The translations under genes and the position numbers were made by a program. Below are positions 17,339 through 25,434 of a stretch of 64,000 bases of DNA, one piece after another. Positions within the stretch are counted from its first letter, which is position 1, and each line of letters opens with the position of its first letter. The stretch is from Cuneatibacter caecimuris (GTDB lineage: Bacteria; Bacillota; Clostridia; Lachnospirales; Lachnospiraceae): NCBI RefSeq assembly GCF_004216775.1, contig NZ_SGXF01000006.1:124001-188000 (forward strand). Reading direction: 5' to 3'. The notes below the pieces were generated by a model. It saw nothing but the letters and a program-made list of their open reading frames with translations, searched no databases and was not told the origin of the DNA.

Positions 17339-19692
17339 TCCCTCTCCTCCTGTCTCCCGGCCTTTTCTTCCGCTTCTTCCAGCGAACTGTATCCATAAAG
17401 ATAAACCGACCACTTCATTGTCTCTTCCGTCAGATTGCGCTCTTTTTGCAGGCAGTCCGCCACCATCCAGCCATACCCTTCCAGAACCTCCGGCGGATAA
17501 GTGGATAATTCTCCCCGCAAATACGTTTCAAATGACGTATCCCATGGTTTGTCCTCCGCAGTATGAATGATTCTGGCATTCCCGGCCAGATGGGGCCTGC
17601 CGGCAGCAAATTCTTCCATCCATTTCACCTGGATCTTCACCAGCGCTTCAATCAGCGCTTTCTGTTTTTCCCCGATTTCAGGCAGATATTGCTCTAATTT
17701 CCTGTATTCTTCCAGCGCGGTGGATTCCATCATTCTGGCATACTTCTCCTGTACGGGATTCCATCCCCCGGACATCCCCTGTTCCAAAGCCCTGCACCAT
17801 AAATCCAGCAGTTTTTCAGGCCAGGTTAAATACTGGCTGAGGCGCATGATGTGAAAAGTTTCCCAGTCATCCTGGCAGCCTGCCCTGCCCCCTTCATTCT
17901 GCACCTGATCAAAGGCTTTCCATTCCAGCCAGGTGATCTGCTCTGCTTTTGCCCTCTTTTTCAGCAGCGGAACCGCTCCTGCCAGCCCGGAAGCGTAATC
18001 GGGCAAAAGGCGCTGCGCCTTCATCTCCCGGAGCAGAATTTGTCCGGTCAGCTCCATGGTCAGTGAGATTTGATCCTCCCCATTGACCAGATCCCGGAAG
18101 CTGCCCGGCTCCATTTTCTCCCAGGCCCTCCTCTGATCTCCCATATCCGCGGCAGCATTCAGAATATCAGCAGCCCCGCCCAGAATATCCAGTCTGCCGC
18201 AGCTCTTGTGCAGCCATTTCCGATGGGGAGGATAAGCATGGTTCAGGAAATGAACCAGTCGCAGCAGGTGTTCTTCCCAGGCGGCGCGTTCCAGCCCTGC
18301 AGCCACCCATTCCCGGCGGCTCATCATTCTGTTATAATTATAAGGGCCGGACTGCATCAGCAGCGCGGCTTCCTCTGCAATTTTCAGAGCCCGCACTGCT
18401 TCCGGCCAACCTCTTTTCAGACGGTCCCGGATTTCCGAAAAAGCTCCCAGGTCGTCCCGGAAAACCGCTCCGTTTACAGCTGCCGCCAGCCGGCAGTCTT
18501 CAGCCGCCAGCCAAGCACTCATATTCTCAGGTCCCTCAGGGCTTCCGGCCAGATACCGGTAAAAATCAGAAATCCGCATGACGCCGTCCCGGAAATTTCT
18601 TTCCGGGCTGATCTGTCTGGGCACGCCGTGAAAAATCCCGGGAAGGGCATCATAGGCAGCCTGCAGCGGTTCCCCGATCTGCTCAAAGTCCTCGTCAGTC
18701 AGCCACATGCAAAATCTGGGGCCAAAATCATGGTCCCTGGACAGCTGATCGTCAAACCCGAAACAGTCGCTCCCCTCTCCTGCCAGGCCGACAGCAATCC
18801 GGTTCTCATATTCCGGAAACTGCCGCCGGATCATATCGGCCCCATAGTTCGCATAATAGAGCCTGCACAGCTCCAGCCCCTGATCCGGCGTGCCCAGAAC
18901 CCTCTGTACTTCCTGCAGCTTTTCCCTGACTCGGGCCCAGTTTTCTGTCCTGCCTACGTGCTTTTCCAGCTCTTCCATGGCCCGGGCGTAATATTCCGCC
19001 GCCCTCTCCGCTTCTCCGTCCAGCCGGCAGGCGTCCCCGAAAGCGTCCAGAGCAGCGCTGTAGTGGAAATCCGTATTTTCTCCGGAGAGCTGTTCAAACA
19101 GCTCCAGCGCCTTTTTCAAATGTGTTTTTCCTTCTTGTTTCTTCCCGCAGTGCAGCATGGAAGCGCCCAGATTGCTGTGGGTCACCGCCAGCTCGCTGAC
19201 AGCTTCCGGATATTTTTCCACAATATCCAATGCCTGTTCCAGGCAGCGGCAAGCCAGGGTGAAATCCCCCATTTCCTGGAACAGCAGGCTTTTATTGTTC
19301 AGCAGGCTGGCGAACCGGAAGTCCCCGGGCTCCAGCTCTTTTTGGTAAATCTTTTCCGCCTCGTCATAAGCCCTGAGGGATCTTTGATGTTTTCCCGCAG
19401 CCCTCCAGGCATTTGCTGCATTAAGCAGCGTAGTCCCATAGTGGACGCTGCCTTTCAGCCCCATCTGCTCCAGCAGCTCCAGCACCTGTTCACAGCAGGC
19501 GCTGGCTTTTTCATACTGGCTGGTATCCCTGTAAAAACCGATCAGCTCATTATACAGCGTAACAGAAGAGGAAGCATCGGAAACCTCCGCGGCTTCTTTC
19601 AGCTTCCTCTGCAAAAAATCCTCCACCTGACCGGTCTGATTGGATGCGAACAGCCCGTCCAATTCCTTTAAAACCGTCTGTATTTCCATCAA
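17335..19692 (-). CDS. TPR-DUF4037-DUF4125 fusion protein
   Basis: This 785-residue soluble protein has three apparent regions. Residues 1-265 are helical TPR-like repeats (for example LYNELIGFYRDTSQYEKASA and SLLNNKSLLFQEMGDFTLAC). Residues 275-560 resemble DUF4037, with a nucleotidyltransferase-like GEGSD at 305-309, GFDD and SRDHDFGP near 312-324. The last 200 residues resemble DUF4125, with WETFHIMRLSQYLTWPEKLL. The GS-x(n)-D-x-D pattern suggests nucleotidyl transfer, possibly like an antibiotic-modifying enzyme, but no activity is established. It overlaps its neighbours by 4 nt on both sides. Confidence 0.75.
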   Translation of the reverse strand: MMEIQTVLKELDGLFASNQTGQVEDFLQRKLKEAAEVSDASSSVTLYNELIGFYRDTSQYEKASACCEQVLELLEQMGLKGSVHYGTTLLNAANAWRAAGKHQRSLRAYDEAEKIYQKELEPGDFRFASLLNNKSLLFQEMGDFTLACRCLEQALDIVEKYPEAVSELAVTHSNLGASMLHCGKKQEGKTHLKKALELFEQLSGENTDFHYSAALDAFGDACRLDGEAERAAEYYARAMEELEKHVGRTENWARVREKLQEVQRVLGTPDQGLELCRLYYANYGADMIRRQFPEYENRIAVGLAGEGSDCFGFDDQLSRDHDFGPRFCMWLTDEDFEQIGEPLQAAYDALPGIFHGVPRQISPERNFRDGVMRISDFYRYLAGSPEGPENMSAWLAAEDCRLAAAVNGAVFRDDLGAFSEIRDRLKRGWPEAVRALKIAEEAALLMQSGPYNYNRMMSRREWVAAGLERAAWEEHLLRLVHFLNHAYPPHRKWLHKSCGRLDILGGAADILNAAADMGDQRRAWEKMEPGSFRDLVNGEDQISLTMELTGQILLREMKAQRLLPDYASGLAGAVPLLKKRAKAEQITWLEWKAFDQVQNEGGRAGCQDDWETFHIMRLSQYLTWPEKLLDLWCRALEQGMSGGWNPVQEKYARMMESTALEEYRKLEQYLPEIGEKQKALIEALVKIQVKWMEEFAAGRPHLAGNARIIHTAEDKPWDTSFETYLRGELSTYPPEVLEGYGWMVADCLQKERNLTEETMKWSVYLYGYSSLEEAEEKAGRQEERE

Positions 19693-20180
19693 TAACCTCT
19701 TTTTCCAATCAACGATTCATCGTCTTCCACCCAATCCTGTACCTGGATCAGCCGGTAATGCTCTTCATCATCCCGGATCACAACCTGGCTGATCCCGGAA
19801 TTGATCACCATACGCTTGCACATAGCGCAGCTGTTGGCGTCTTTGATATAAGAATAATCCGACATCTCCTGGCCCACCAGGTACAGCGTGGCTCCGATCA
19901 TCTGTTCTCTGGGCGCGTTGATAATTGCATTGGCCTCGGCGTGCACGCTGCGGCAGAGCTCATACCGCTCCCCCCTGGGCACCTCCAGCTTTGTACGGAT
20001 GCACTCCCCCAGATCACAGCAATTTTTCCTGCCTCTGGGCGCGCCCACATATCCGGTGGAAATGATCTGGTCATTGTTGACGATCACCGCTCCATAGCGC
20101 CTCCGGAGGCAAGTGCTTCTCTTCGCCACCGTTTCCGCAATATCCAGATAATAATTCACTTTATCTCTGCGCTCCATCAT
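19689..20180 (-). CDS. Deoxycytidylate (dCMP) deaminase, ComEB-like
   Basis: This 163-residue zinc deaminase would convert dCMP to dUMP for dTTP synthesis. The zinc site is HAEANAII (His and catalytic Glu) with CAMCKR, plus the extra Cys-rich GRKNCCDLGEC segment typical of dCMP deaminases. GGAGG precedes the start; ATG codons at 20180 and 20177 are adjacent. It overlaps the following gene by 4 nt. Confidence 0.9.
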   Translation of the reverse strand: MMERRDKVNYYLDIAETVAKRSTCLRRRYGAVIVNNDQIISTGYVGAPRGRKNCCDLGECIRTKLEVPRGERYELCRSVHAEANAIINAPREQMIGATLYLVGQEMSDYSYIKDANSCAMCKRMVINSGISQVVIRDDEEHYRLIQVQDWVEDDESLIGKRGY

Positions 20181-20192
20181 GATCCTCCTAAT

Positions 20193-20210
20193 GTTTCCTA
20201 TGAAACAAAA
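20193..20210 (-). repeat. Half-site of repeat hairpin A (fragment R6)
   Basis: GTTTCCTATGAAACAAAA matches one arm of the 18-bp inverted repeat in R2 exactly, but the other arm is absent. It sits between rsfS and the dCMP deaminase gene and is probably a decayed copy. Confidence 0.6.
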
Positions 20211-20212
20211 AG

Positions 20213-20563
20213 TTATACCAGCTCCTCCGGTGAAACCTCCCTGCCGTCCCTCCAGATCCTCTCCAGGTCATAGAACAGCCGGTCCTCTTTAGAAAACACA
20301 TGCACCACCAGGTCTCCGTAATCCATCAGAATCCATCCGCCGCCCCGATAGCCCTCAATTTTTGCATAATATCCGGCCCGGCCCAGCACTTCCTCCACAT
20401 TATCTGTCATGGCCTGCACCTGGTTGATATTATCTCCGCTGGCAATGATAAAATAATCTGCGATCACGGATACTCCGCTGATATCAATCATTCTGATATC
20501 CCCGCCCTTTTTATCTTCCAGCGCGTCATATGCAAGCTTTACTTTTTCTTTGATCTGATCCAT
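20213..20563 (-). CDS. rsfS: Ribosome silencing factor RsfS
   Basis: This 116-residue protein binds L14 and blocks subunit joining under starvation. Family blocks are VIADYFIIASGDNINQVQAM, YRGGGWILMDYGDLVVHVF and FYDLERIW. It starts directly after the yqeK stop and belongs to the yhbY-nadD-yqeK-rsfS group, a common Firmicutes arrangement. Confidence 0.96.
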   Translation of the reverse strand: MDQIKEKVKLAYDALEDKKGGDIRMIDISGVSVIADYFIIASGDNINQVQAMTDNVEEVLGRAGYYAKIEGYRGGGWILMDYGDLVVHVFSKEDRLFYDLERIWRDGREVSPEELV

Positions 20564-21148
20564 TCAGCAATTCCTTTCTTCAAAACATTTCCTGTAATAT
20601 TCATACGCCAGCTGCGTAGTCTCATCCATTCCGGCCCCGCGCTTTCTCAAATAGGAAACCGTATCGCGGAGAATCACGTAAACGCACTCTTCCAGGTCCG
20701 TAAAAGCCAGACGGCGTATTTCTGCCAGACCGGGGGCTTTATACCGCCGGGGCTCAATATAATCCGCTACAAATAAAATCTGATCCAGCAGGCTCATGTG
20801 CGGGATTCCAGTGGTGTGCACCAGTATGGCGTGACACACTTCTTCATCCGCCACCCCGTATTTTTCCCTGGCCAGACAGGCGCCCAGCCTGGCGTGGATC
20901 AGCGCGGGATTGGCAATCTCGGCCCCGGTGAGCTGTATCTGGTATTTCTCACATTTTCTGAACAGTTCTTCATCAGAAAAATATTTGGCGCAGTCATAAA
21001 GCAACCCGGCATATTCAGACTTTTTCAGATCTGCGCCGTATTTCATTGCCAGGCACACAGCGGTATACGCCACCCCCAATGTGTGTTCATACCTGGCAGG
21101 CTCCAGCTTTTTTTTCAGTTTCTCTCTAATTTCCAGTATCGAATCCAT
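20564..21148 (-). CDS. yqeK: HD-domain hydrolase YqeK (Ap4A hydrolase)
   Basis: This 194-residue HD protein has RYEHTLGV (first His), a YDCAKYF segment in place of the usual HD-x-AK, and CHAILVHTTG. Family members symmetrically split diadenosine tetraphosphate to ADP. In LLYDCAKYFSDEE the position normally written HD reads YD, which should be noted for activity. The start at 21148 follows GAGGAG and sits 1 nt after the nadD stop. Confidence 0.88.
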   Translation of the reverse strand: MDSILEIREKLKKKLEPARYEHTLGVAYTAVCLAMKYGADLKKSEYAGLLYDCAKYFSDEELFRKCEKYQIQLTGAEIANPALIHARLGACLAREKYGVADEEVCHAILVHTTGIPHMSLLDQILFVADYIEPRRYKAPGLAEIRRLAFTDLEECVYVILRDTVSYLRKRGAGMDETTQLAYEYYRKCFEERNC

Positions 21149-21149
21149 T

Positions 21150-21785
21150 TCAGCTCTCCTCGTCCCGGTATAATCCCAGTTTCCGGACAATCATAGCCGC
21201 GCGCCCGGGCACCAGATGCGGAACATGGCCCGTCCTGGCAATTGTAGAACGTATTTCTCTGGACGAGATGGGCACTTCAGTGAAATCCAGCAGCCAGATT
21301 TTAGCCCGGAACTGTCTGCGCAGGGAGCGGATCTTATCTCTCAGCCGGTCCCGGTCCACGGTGTCCCGGGCTGCTACCAGAATCTGAGCGCAGGCAAATA
21401 TGATTTCCGGCCGCTTCCATTTTTCCATATAATCCAGGGAGTCAGCTCCCACAATATAATAAAATTCATCCTCCGGCCAGAGACGGCGCAGCTCTTCCAT
21501 GGTATCGGCAGTATAAGTCGCGCCTTCCCGGCGAATTTCCAGGTCTGAATATTTAAAATAAGAATATCTGGATACGGCAGCTTCCACCATCTGCCCGCGT
21601 ATCTCTCTGGGCGTAACCTGACTTCCCGCCTTGCAGTAGGAAGTTCCTGTGGGCATAAACCAGACTTCATCCAGTCCGAATTGACGGTATGCGGCCTCCC
21701 CAAGTTTCAGGTGCCCCACATGGATCGGGTCAAAAGTTCCCCCCAATATCCCAATTTTCCGCGCGTTTTCACTCTGTATTTCCAT
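21150..21785 (-). CDS. nadD: Nicotinate-nucleotide adenylyltransferase
   Basis: This 211-residue NAD-synthesis enzyme joins ATP and nicotinate mononucleotide. It has GILGGTFDPIHVGHLKL with the HxGH nucleotidyltransferase motif near residue 25, VGADSLDYMEKWKRPE, and the ISSREIRSTI motif near residue 180. GGAG precedes the ATG. Confidence 0.96.
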   Translation of the reverse strand: MEIQSENARKIGILGGTFDPIHVGHLKLGEAAYRQFGLDEVWFMPTGTSYCKAGSQVTPREIRGQMVEAAVSRYSYFKYSDLEIRREGATYTADTMEELRRLWPEDEFYYIVGADSLDYMEKWKRPEIIFACAQILVAARDTVDRDRLRDKIRSLRRQFRAKIWLLDFTEVPISSREIRSTIARTGHVPHLVPGRAAMIVRKLGLYRDEES

Positions 21786-21811
21786 CTCTCCAGCAGCTCC
21801 TGTATTTCTCT

Positions 21812-22108
21812 TCAGTCAGGCAGTATAATTTTACGTTTTTCTGCCTCTTTAAAAGGCCGGTAAAGCACAATCTTTTTTCCGATCACCTGAACTACCTGGG
21901 AATGGGTGCGTTCCGCCAGAACCTCTGCGATCTGTCTTGGATCATCCAGGCAATTCTTCAGCACGCCGATCTTGATCAGTTCTCTGGCGCCCAGCGTTTC
22001 TTCCACTGCCGCGGTGACTTCAGGCGTCAGGCTGCTTTTGCCGATCTGAAACACCGCGTCCATGGTCATCGCCAGCCCCTTCAGATAGGCTCTCTGTTTG
22101 CTTGTCAT
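21812..22108 (-). CDS. yhbY: YhbY-like CRM-domain RNA-binding protein
   Basis: This 98-residue single CRM domain begins MTSKQRAYLKGLAMTMDAVF and has LIKIGVLKNCLDDPR and QVIGKKIVLYRPF. The family binds pre-50S ribosomal particles. It is the first gene after the promoter at 22139-22167. Confidence 0.93.
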   Translation of the reverse strand: MTSKQRAYLKGLAMTMDAVFQIGKSSLTPEVTAAVEETLGARELIKIGVLKNCLDDPRQIAEVLAERTHSQVVQVIGKKIVLYRPFKEAEKRKIILPD

Positions 22109-22138
22109 ATCGTTCTCCTGTCATTTTTCTCTATCTGC

Positions 22139-22167
22139 ATCATACCATTTTGACACAGATTTGTAAA
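22139..22167 (-). promoter_or_regulatory. Promoter of the yhbY-nadD-yqeK-rsfS operon
   Basis: On the minus strand TTTACA (22167-22162) and TATGAT (22144-22139) are 17 nt apart. Confidence 0.75.
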
Positions 22168-22178
22168 GATATACGATG

Positions 22179-23459
22179 TTACTTATAGTAGTCAAACTCC
22201 AGTTCGTAAATCTTCACTGTATCTCCCTCCTGGATGCCCGCTTTCTCCAGTTCCGCCAGGATTCCGCTTTCTTTGAGGAACCTCTGGAAGAAGGCAAAGC
22301 CCTTCTCTGACTCCAGGTTGGTATAGCCCAGCATCCGGTCCACCCTGGGACCTTCCACAGTATATACGCCTTCTCCGGCTTTCTCCACTGTGAAGGGGAG
22401 GTTTGCCCCTTCGTCGATTTCAGGGACATATTCTTTCTCAAAGATCACCGGTTTTTCGTCAAAATTCTTCAGCAGCTCCTGTACCTTGTACAGCAGCTCT
22501 TTTACGCCCTGGCCGCTGACCGCGGATATGGCAAACACCGGAATCCCCTCCGGCTCAAAGGCTTCCCGGATACGCTGCACCGGGTCCTCGTCTTCCGCGT
22601 AAACCGCGTCAATTTTATTGGCCGCGATCACCTGGGGCCGGGACAGCAGCTCCGGGTTATAGGCTTCCAGCTCTGCGTTGATCTTCCGGATGTCCTCCAC
22701 CGGGTCTCTTCCTTCTGTCCCCGCCGCGTCCACCATATGAATCAGCACTTTTGTGCGCTCGATATGGCGGAGGAAATCATGCCCCAGCCCCACGCCTTCT
22801 GAGGCGCCCTCAATGAGTCCGGGAATATCCGCGATGACAAATCCTGCGCCCTCCATATCCACTACGCCCAGATTGGGGCTCAGGGTGGTAAAATGGTAAT
22901 TGGCGATTTTCGGCCTGGCATTTGTCACTCTGGAAAGCAGTGTGGATTTCCCCACATTGGGGAATCCCACCAGCCCCACATCCGCGATCACTTTCAGTTC
23001 CAGACGCACCCAGAGCTCCCTGGAAGGCTGCCCGGGCTGCGCGTATTTGGGCGCCTGCATGGTAGGCGTCACATAATTCATATTGCCCTTGCCGCCCCGG
23101 CCGCCTTTTAAAACCACTTCTCTCCTGTTCTCTCCGGACATGTCCGCGATGACCTTTCCGGTTTCCTCGTCCCGGATCACCGTCCCCTCGGGCACTTTCA
23201 GAATCAGGTCATCCGCATCCGCGCCATGGCAGCGGCGCTTGCCGCCCTCCTCGCCGCTCTGCGCCACATACTTTCTCTTGTGGCGGAAATCTCCCAGGGT
23301 GTTCAGGCCTTCGTCCACTTCAAAGATGATATCCCCGCCCCGGCCCCCGTCTCCGCCGTCCGGCCCGCCGTTGGGCACATATAGTTCCCGGCGGAAGCTG
23401 ACGTGTCCGTCCCCGCCTTTTCCTGATTTAATAAAAATCTTCGCACTGTCTGCAAACAT
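22179..23459 (-). CDS. obgE: Obg GTPase (CgtA)
   Basis: This 426-residue ribosome-assembly GTPase has the glycine-rich Obg fold first (FIKSGKGGDGHVSFRRELYV), then the G domain with [23 protein letters not shown], and NKID. A C-terminal OCT domain (about 350-426) is of the Gram-positive type. It follows rpmA in the usual rplU-prp-rpmA-obg order, with a terminator in between. Confidence 0.97.
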   Translation of the reverse strand: MFADSAKIFIKSGKGGDGHVSFRRELYVPNGGPDGGDGGRGGDIIFEVDEGLNTLGDFRHKRKYVAQSGEEGGKRRCHGADADDLILKVPEGTVIRDEETGKVIADMSGENRREVVLKGGRGGKGNMNYVTPTMQAPKYAQPGQPSRELWVRLELKVIADVGLVGFPNVGKSTLLSRVTNARPKIANYHFTTLSPNLGVVDMEGAGFVIADIPGLIEGASEGVGLGHDFLRHIERTKVLIHMVDAAGTEGRDPVEDIRKINAELEAYNPELLSRPQVIAANKIDAVYAEDEDPVQRIREAFEPEGIPVFAISAVSGQGVKELLYKVQELLKNFDEKPVIFEKEYVPEIDEGANLPFTVEKAGEGVYTVEGPRVDRMLGYTNLESEKGFAFFQRFLKESGILAELEKAGIQEGDTVKIYELEFDYYK

Positions 23460-23480
23460 ACTGCCGCATCCTTCCTTCTG

Positions 23481-23514
23481 AAAGAAAAGGCTTCAAATCC
23501 TTGGATTTGAAGCC
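23481..23514 (-). terminator. Terminator between rpmA and obgE
   Basis: On the minus strand a perfect 12-bp stem GGCTTCAAATCC-AA-GGATTTGAAGCC is followed by TTTTCTTTC. It would end most transcripts after the ribosomal protein genes and lower obgE expression. Confidence 0.88.
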
Positions 23515-23529
23515 CCGTCTGTCTGGTAA

Positions 23530-23817
23530 TTATTCGTTTGCTGCAGGGTATACAGAAACCTGCTTGCGGTCTCTGCCCTTTCTCTCGAATCTTACAACGC
23601 CGTCCACTGTAGCAAACAGTGTGTCGTCGCCGCCGCGTCCCACGTTCACACCAGGGTGAATCTTGGTTCCGCGCTGTCTGTACAGGATATTGCCTGCCAG
23701 CACGAACTGTCCGTCTGCTCTCTTGGCGCCCAGTCTCTTGGACTCGGAATCTCTGCCGTTCTTGGTAGAGCCAACACCCTTTTTATGAGCGAAAAACTGA
23801 AGGTTCATATTCAACAT
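23530..23817 (-). CDS. rpmA: 50S ribosomal protein L27 (precursor)
   Basis: This 95-residue protein begins [20 protein letters not shown]. The leading segment ending LQFF is the Firmicutes-specific N-terminal extension removed by the protease Prp, encoded just upstream. Mature L27 would begin AHKKG. Confidence 0.98.
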   Translation of the reverse strand: MLNMNLQFFAHKKGVGSTKNGRDSESKRLGAKRADGQFVLAGNILYRQRGTKIHPGVNVGRGGDDTLFATVDGVVRFERKGRDRKQVSVYPAANE

Positions 23818-23820
23818 CTG

Positions 23821-24150
23821 TCACACCTCCTCAAACTGAAGTCTCAAATAATCTGTCCCGTATTCTTCCTGGATCTGTTCCAGCCCCAGGATCATGGAAC
23901 GAATCAGCAGCCTGCCGGATACACTGGGTTCTTCTGTAAAATGAAAACGGATCTTCCCGCTTTCCTGCTCCTGTTCTGCCTGAAAACCGTCTTCCGTGAA
24001 CTGCTCCACGGAATTCACTGCATTCAGCACCAGAACCGAAACAGCCGCACAGATGATATCCCTCCCGGCTTCTGCATATTCAGCATGTCCCTCTGTGACA
24101 AAGCCCACCGGCTCTCCCAGGGAATCCTGCATGATTGTTACCCGTATCAT
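23821..24150 (-). CDS. prp: Ribosomal-processing cysteine protease Prp
   Basis: This 109-residue protease trims the N-terminus of L27. The catalytic His is in TEGHAEYAEAGRDIICAAVS and the catalytic Cys follows twelve residues later in the same block. It lies between rplU and rpmA, as in other Firmicutes, and was formerly called YsxB. Confidence 0.95.
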   Translation of the reverse strand: MIRVTIMQDSLGEPVGFVTEGHAEYAEAGRDIICAAVSVLVLNAVNSVEQFTEDGFQAEQEQESGKIRFHFTEEPSVSGRLLIRSMILGLEQIQEEYGTDYLRLQFEEV

Positions 24151-24156
24151 AGCCGA

Positions 24157-24465
24157 TTACGCGTTGATCTTTTCGATCTTTACCTGCGTATACTGCTGTC
24201 TGTGACCATTCTTCTTATGATAGCCGGTCTTTCTCTTGTACTTGTAAACGATGACTTTCTTCGCCTTGCCGTCGCCCATTACTGTAGCCTGAACCGTAGC
24301 GCCTTCTACAGTGGGGTTGCCGATCTTCAGCTCGCCGTCGTTCACAGCCAGAACCTGATCAAAAGAATACTCAGCACCAGCTTCTGCTCCCAGCTTCTCA
24401 ACTCTAATGATATCGCCTTCGGATACTTTGTACTGCTTTCCGCCTGTTGCGATGATTGCGTACAT
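24157..24465 (-). CDS. rplU: 50S ribosomal protein L21
   Basis: This 102-residue protein starts [18 protein letters not shown] and ends with the [20 protein letters not shown] region. AGGAGG lies 7 nt upstream of the ATG at 24465; the longer in-frame extension has no ribosome-binding site. Confidence 0.98.
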   Translation of the reverse strand: MYAIIATGGKQYKVSEGDIIRVEKLGAEAGAEYSFDQVLAVNDGELKIGNPTVEGATVQATVMGDGKAKKVIVYKYKRKTGYHKKNGHRQQYTQVKIEKINA

Positions 24466-24547
24466 GTCGCACCTCCTATTATCATTACTCGCCAACTGCG
24501 GTGGCATCCGGAAATGGACGCACTTATAACCTCATTGAGCGGCATAC
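24466..24547 (-). promoter_or_regulatory. rplU 5' leader (possible L21 autoregulatory leader)
   Basis: About 80 nt lie between the predicted transcription start and rplU. Firmicutes rplU mRNAs often carry a structured L21 leader. The segment includes CCGCTCAATGAGG and a GC-rich part with CCACCGCAGTTGGCG, but I could not confirm the family fold by eye. Confidence 0.4.
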
Positions 24548-24553
24548 TAATAT

Positions 24554-24582
24554 AAAATAGCATATCCGAACGGCGATGTCAA
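24554..24582 (-). promoter_or_regulatory. Promoter of rplU-prp-rpmA-obgE
   Basis: On the minus strand TTGACA (24582-24577) and TATTTT (24559-24554) are 17 nt apart. Confidence 0.8.
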
Positions 24583-24628
24583 CTGTTTTTTTAATATATA
24601 GAAAGGTTAATGCGGAATATACTTTTTC

Positions 24629-24657
24629 TTGACCGCCAGCCCAATCTGTGCTAAACT
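24629..24657 (+). promoter_or_regulatory. Promoter of queT
   Basis: TTGACC (24629-24634) and TAAACT (24652-24657) are 17 nt apart, giving a leader of about 118 nt. Confidence 0.75.
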
Positions 24658-24730
24658 GTCTTTCGTTGCAAAGCCCTTCTAAAAATAAGGTCAATCCGGG
24701 CTTGCCGCCGATTCCCGGCGTAAAATGAAT

Positions 24731-24773
24731 CGAGTGTTCGGGACCTTCCACTCGTAAAACAAAACTAAAGGAG
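24731..24773 (+). promoter_or_regulatory. preQ1-I-like riboswitch upstream of queT
   Basis: A stem GAGTG/CACTC encloses a loop starting TTCGGGACC, followed by the A-rich tail TAAAACAAAACTAAAGGAG. This matches the minimal preQ1 class I layout: one stem, a C-containing loop, and an A-rich tail that folds back and can hide the ribosome-binding site within it. Control would be at translation. The upstream leader has another hairpin (AAGCCC/GGGCTT) that the class does not require. QueT downstream is the expected partner. Confidence 0.68.
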
Positions 24774-24781
24774 AATGAACC

Positions 24782-25291
24782 ATGAAAAAACAACAAATCC
24801 ACAAGACGATTCAGACCATCGTCTACGGCGGCCTGATCGCCGCAATCTATGTAGCGCTGACCATTCTTTTTGAGCCCATCAGCTTCGGGCCCATCCAGTT
24901 CCGAATCGCAGAACTGCTCTGCATCCTGCCCTTTTTTACTCCGGCAGCGATTCCCGGACTCTTTGTAGGCTGCCTGCTGGGGAACTTACTGGGCGGCGTG
25001 ATCATCTATGACGTAATTTTCGGAAGCCTGGCCACGCTCATCGGGGCAGCCGGCTCCTATCTTCTGCGGAAGCACCGCTTTGCCGTGTGCATCCCACCAA
25101 TTTTGGCTAATACGCTGATCATACCTTTTGTGCTGCGTTATGCTTATCAGCTGCCGGATACGCTCCCCTATCTGTTCGCCACGGTGGGGATCGGCGAGAT
25201 TCTGGCCATCGGAGTGCTGGGAAACCTGCTCCTGCTGGCGCTTTCCAAAAATCCCGCTATATCAAGAGTGCTGCGGGGTAATTTCGCATAA
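24782..25291 (+). CDS. queT: QueT family queuosine precursor transporter
   Basis: This 169-residue ECF substrate-specific component has about five or six membrane segments and the QueT signature FGPIQFRIAELLCILPFFTP. It would take up preQ1/preQ0 with the shared ECF energising module encoded elsewhere. AAGGAG is the ribosome-binding site and is part of the riboswitch tail. Confidence 0.93.
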   Translation: MKKQQIHKTIQTIVYGGLIAAIYVALTILFEPISFGPIQFRIAELLCILPFFTPAAIPGLFVGCLLGNLLGGVIIYDVIFGSLATLIGAAGSYLLRKHRFAVCIPPILANTLIIPFVLRYAYQLPDTLPYLFATVGIGEILAIGVLGNLLLLALSKNPAISRVLRGNFA

Positions 25292-25300
25292 AATATGCTG

Positions 25301-25334
25301 ACAGCCGGACATAAACTTGTCCGGCTGTTTTTTC
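25301..25334 (+). terminator. Terminator of queT
   Basis: ACAGCCGGACA-TAAACT-TGTCCGGCTGT is a perfect 11-bp stem followed by TTTTTTC. Confidence 0.95.
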
Positions 25335-25358
25335 TTCCTGGCAATCAACAGCACAGGC

Positions 25359-25387
25359 TTGACACCAGAGCCGCCGTACTTCATACT
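25359..25387 (+). promoter_or_regulatory. Promoter upstream of the Cys-rich small protein and pdaA
   Basis: TTGACA (25359-25364) and CATACT (25382-25387) are 17 nt apart; the -10 is weak. Confidence 0.45.
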
Positions 25388-25434
25388 AATAAAGTCACTG
25401 CAGTTTCTTTACCTAAGAAGATGGGAGAAATACT

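Noticed and set aside
18070-19671. 533-codon plus-strand frame opposite the TPR/DUF4037 gene
   Set aside because: Composition is typical of an antisense shadow; the minus-strand protein has clear domains and overlaps its neighbours in operon fashion.
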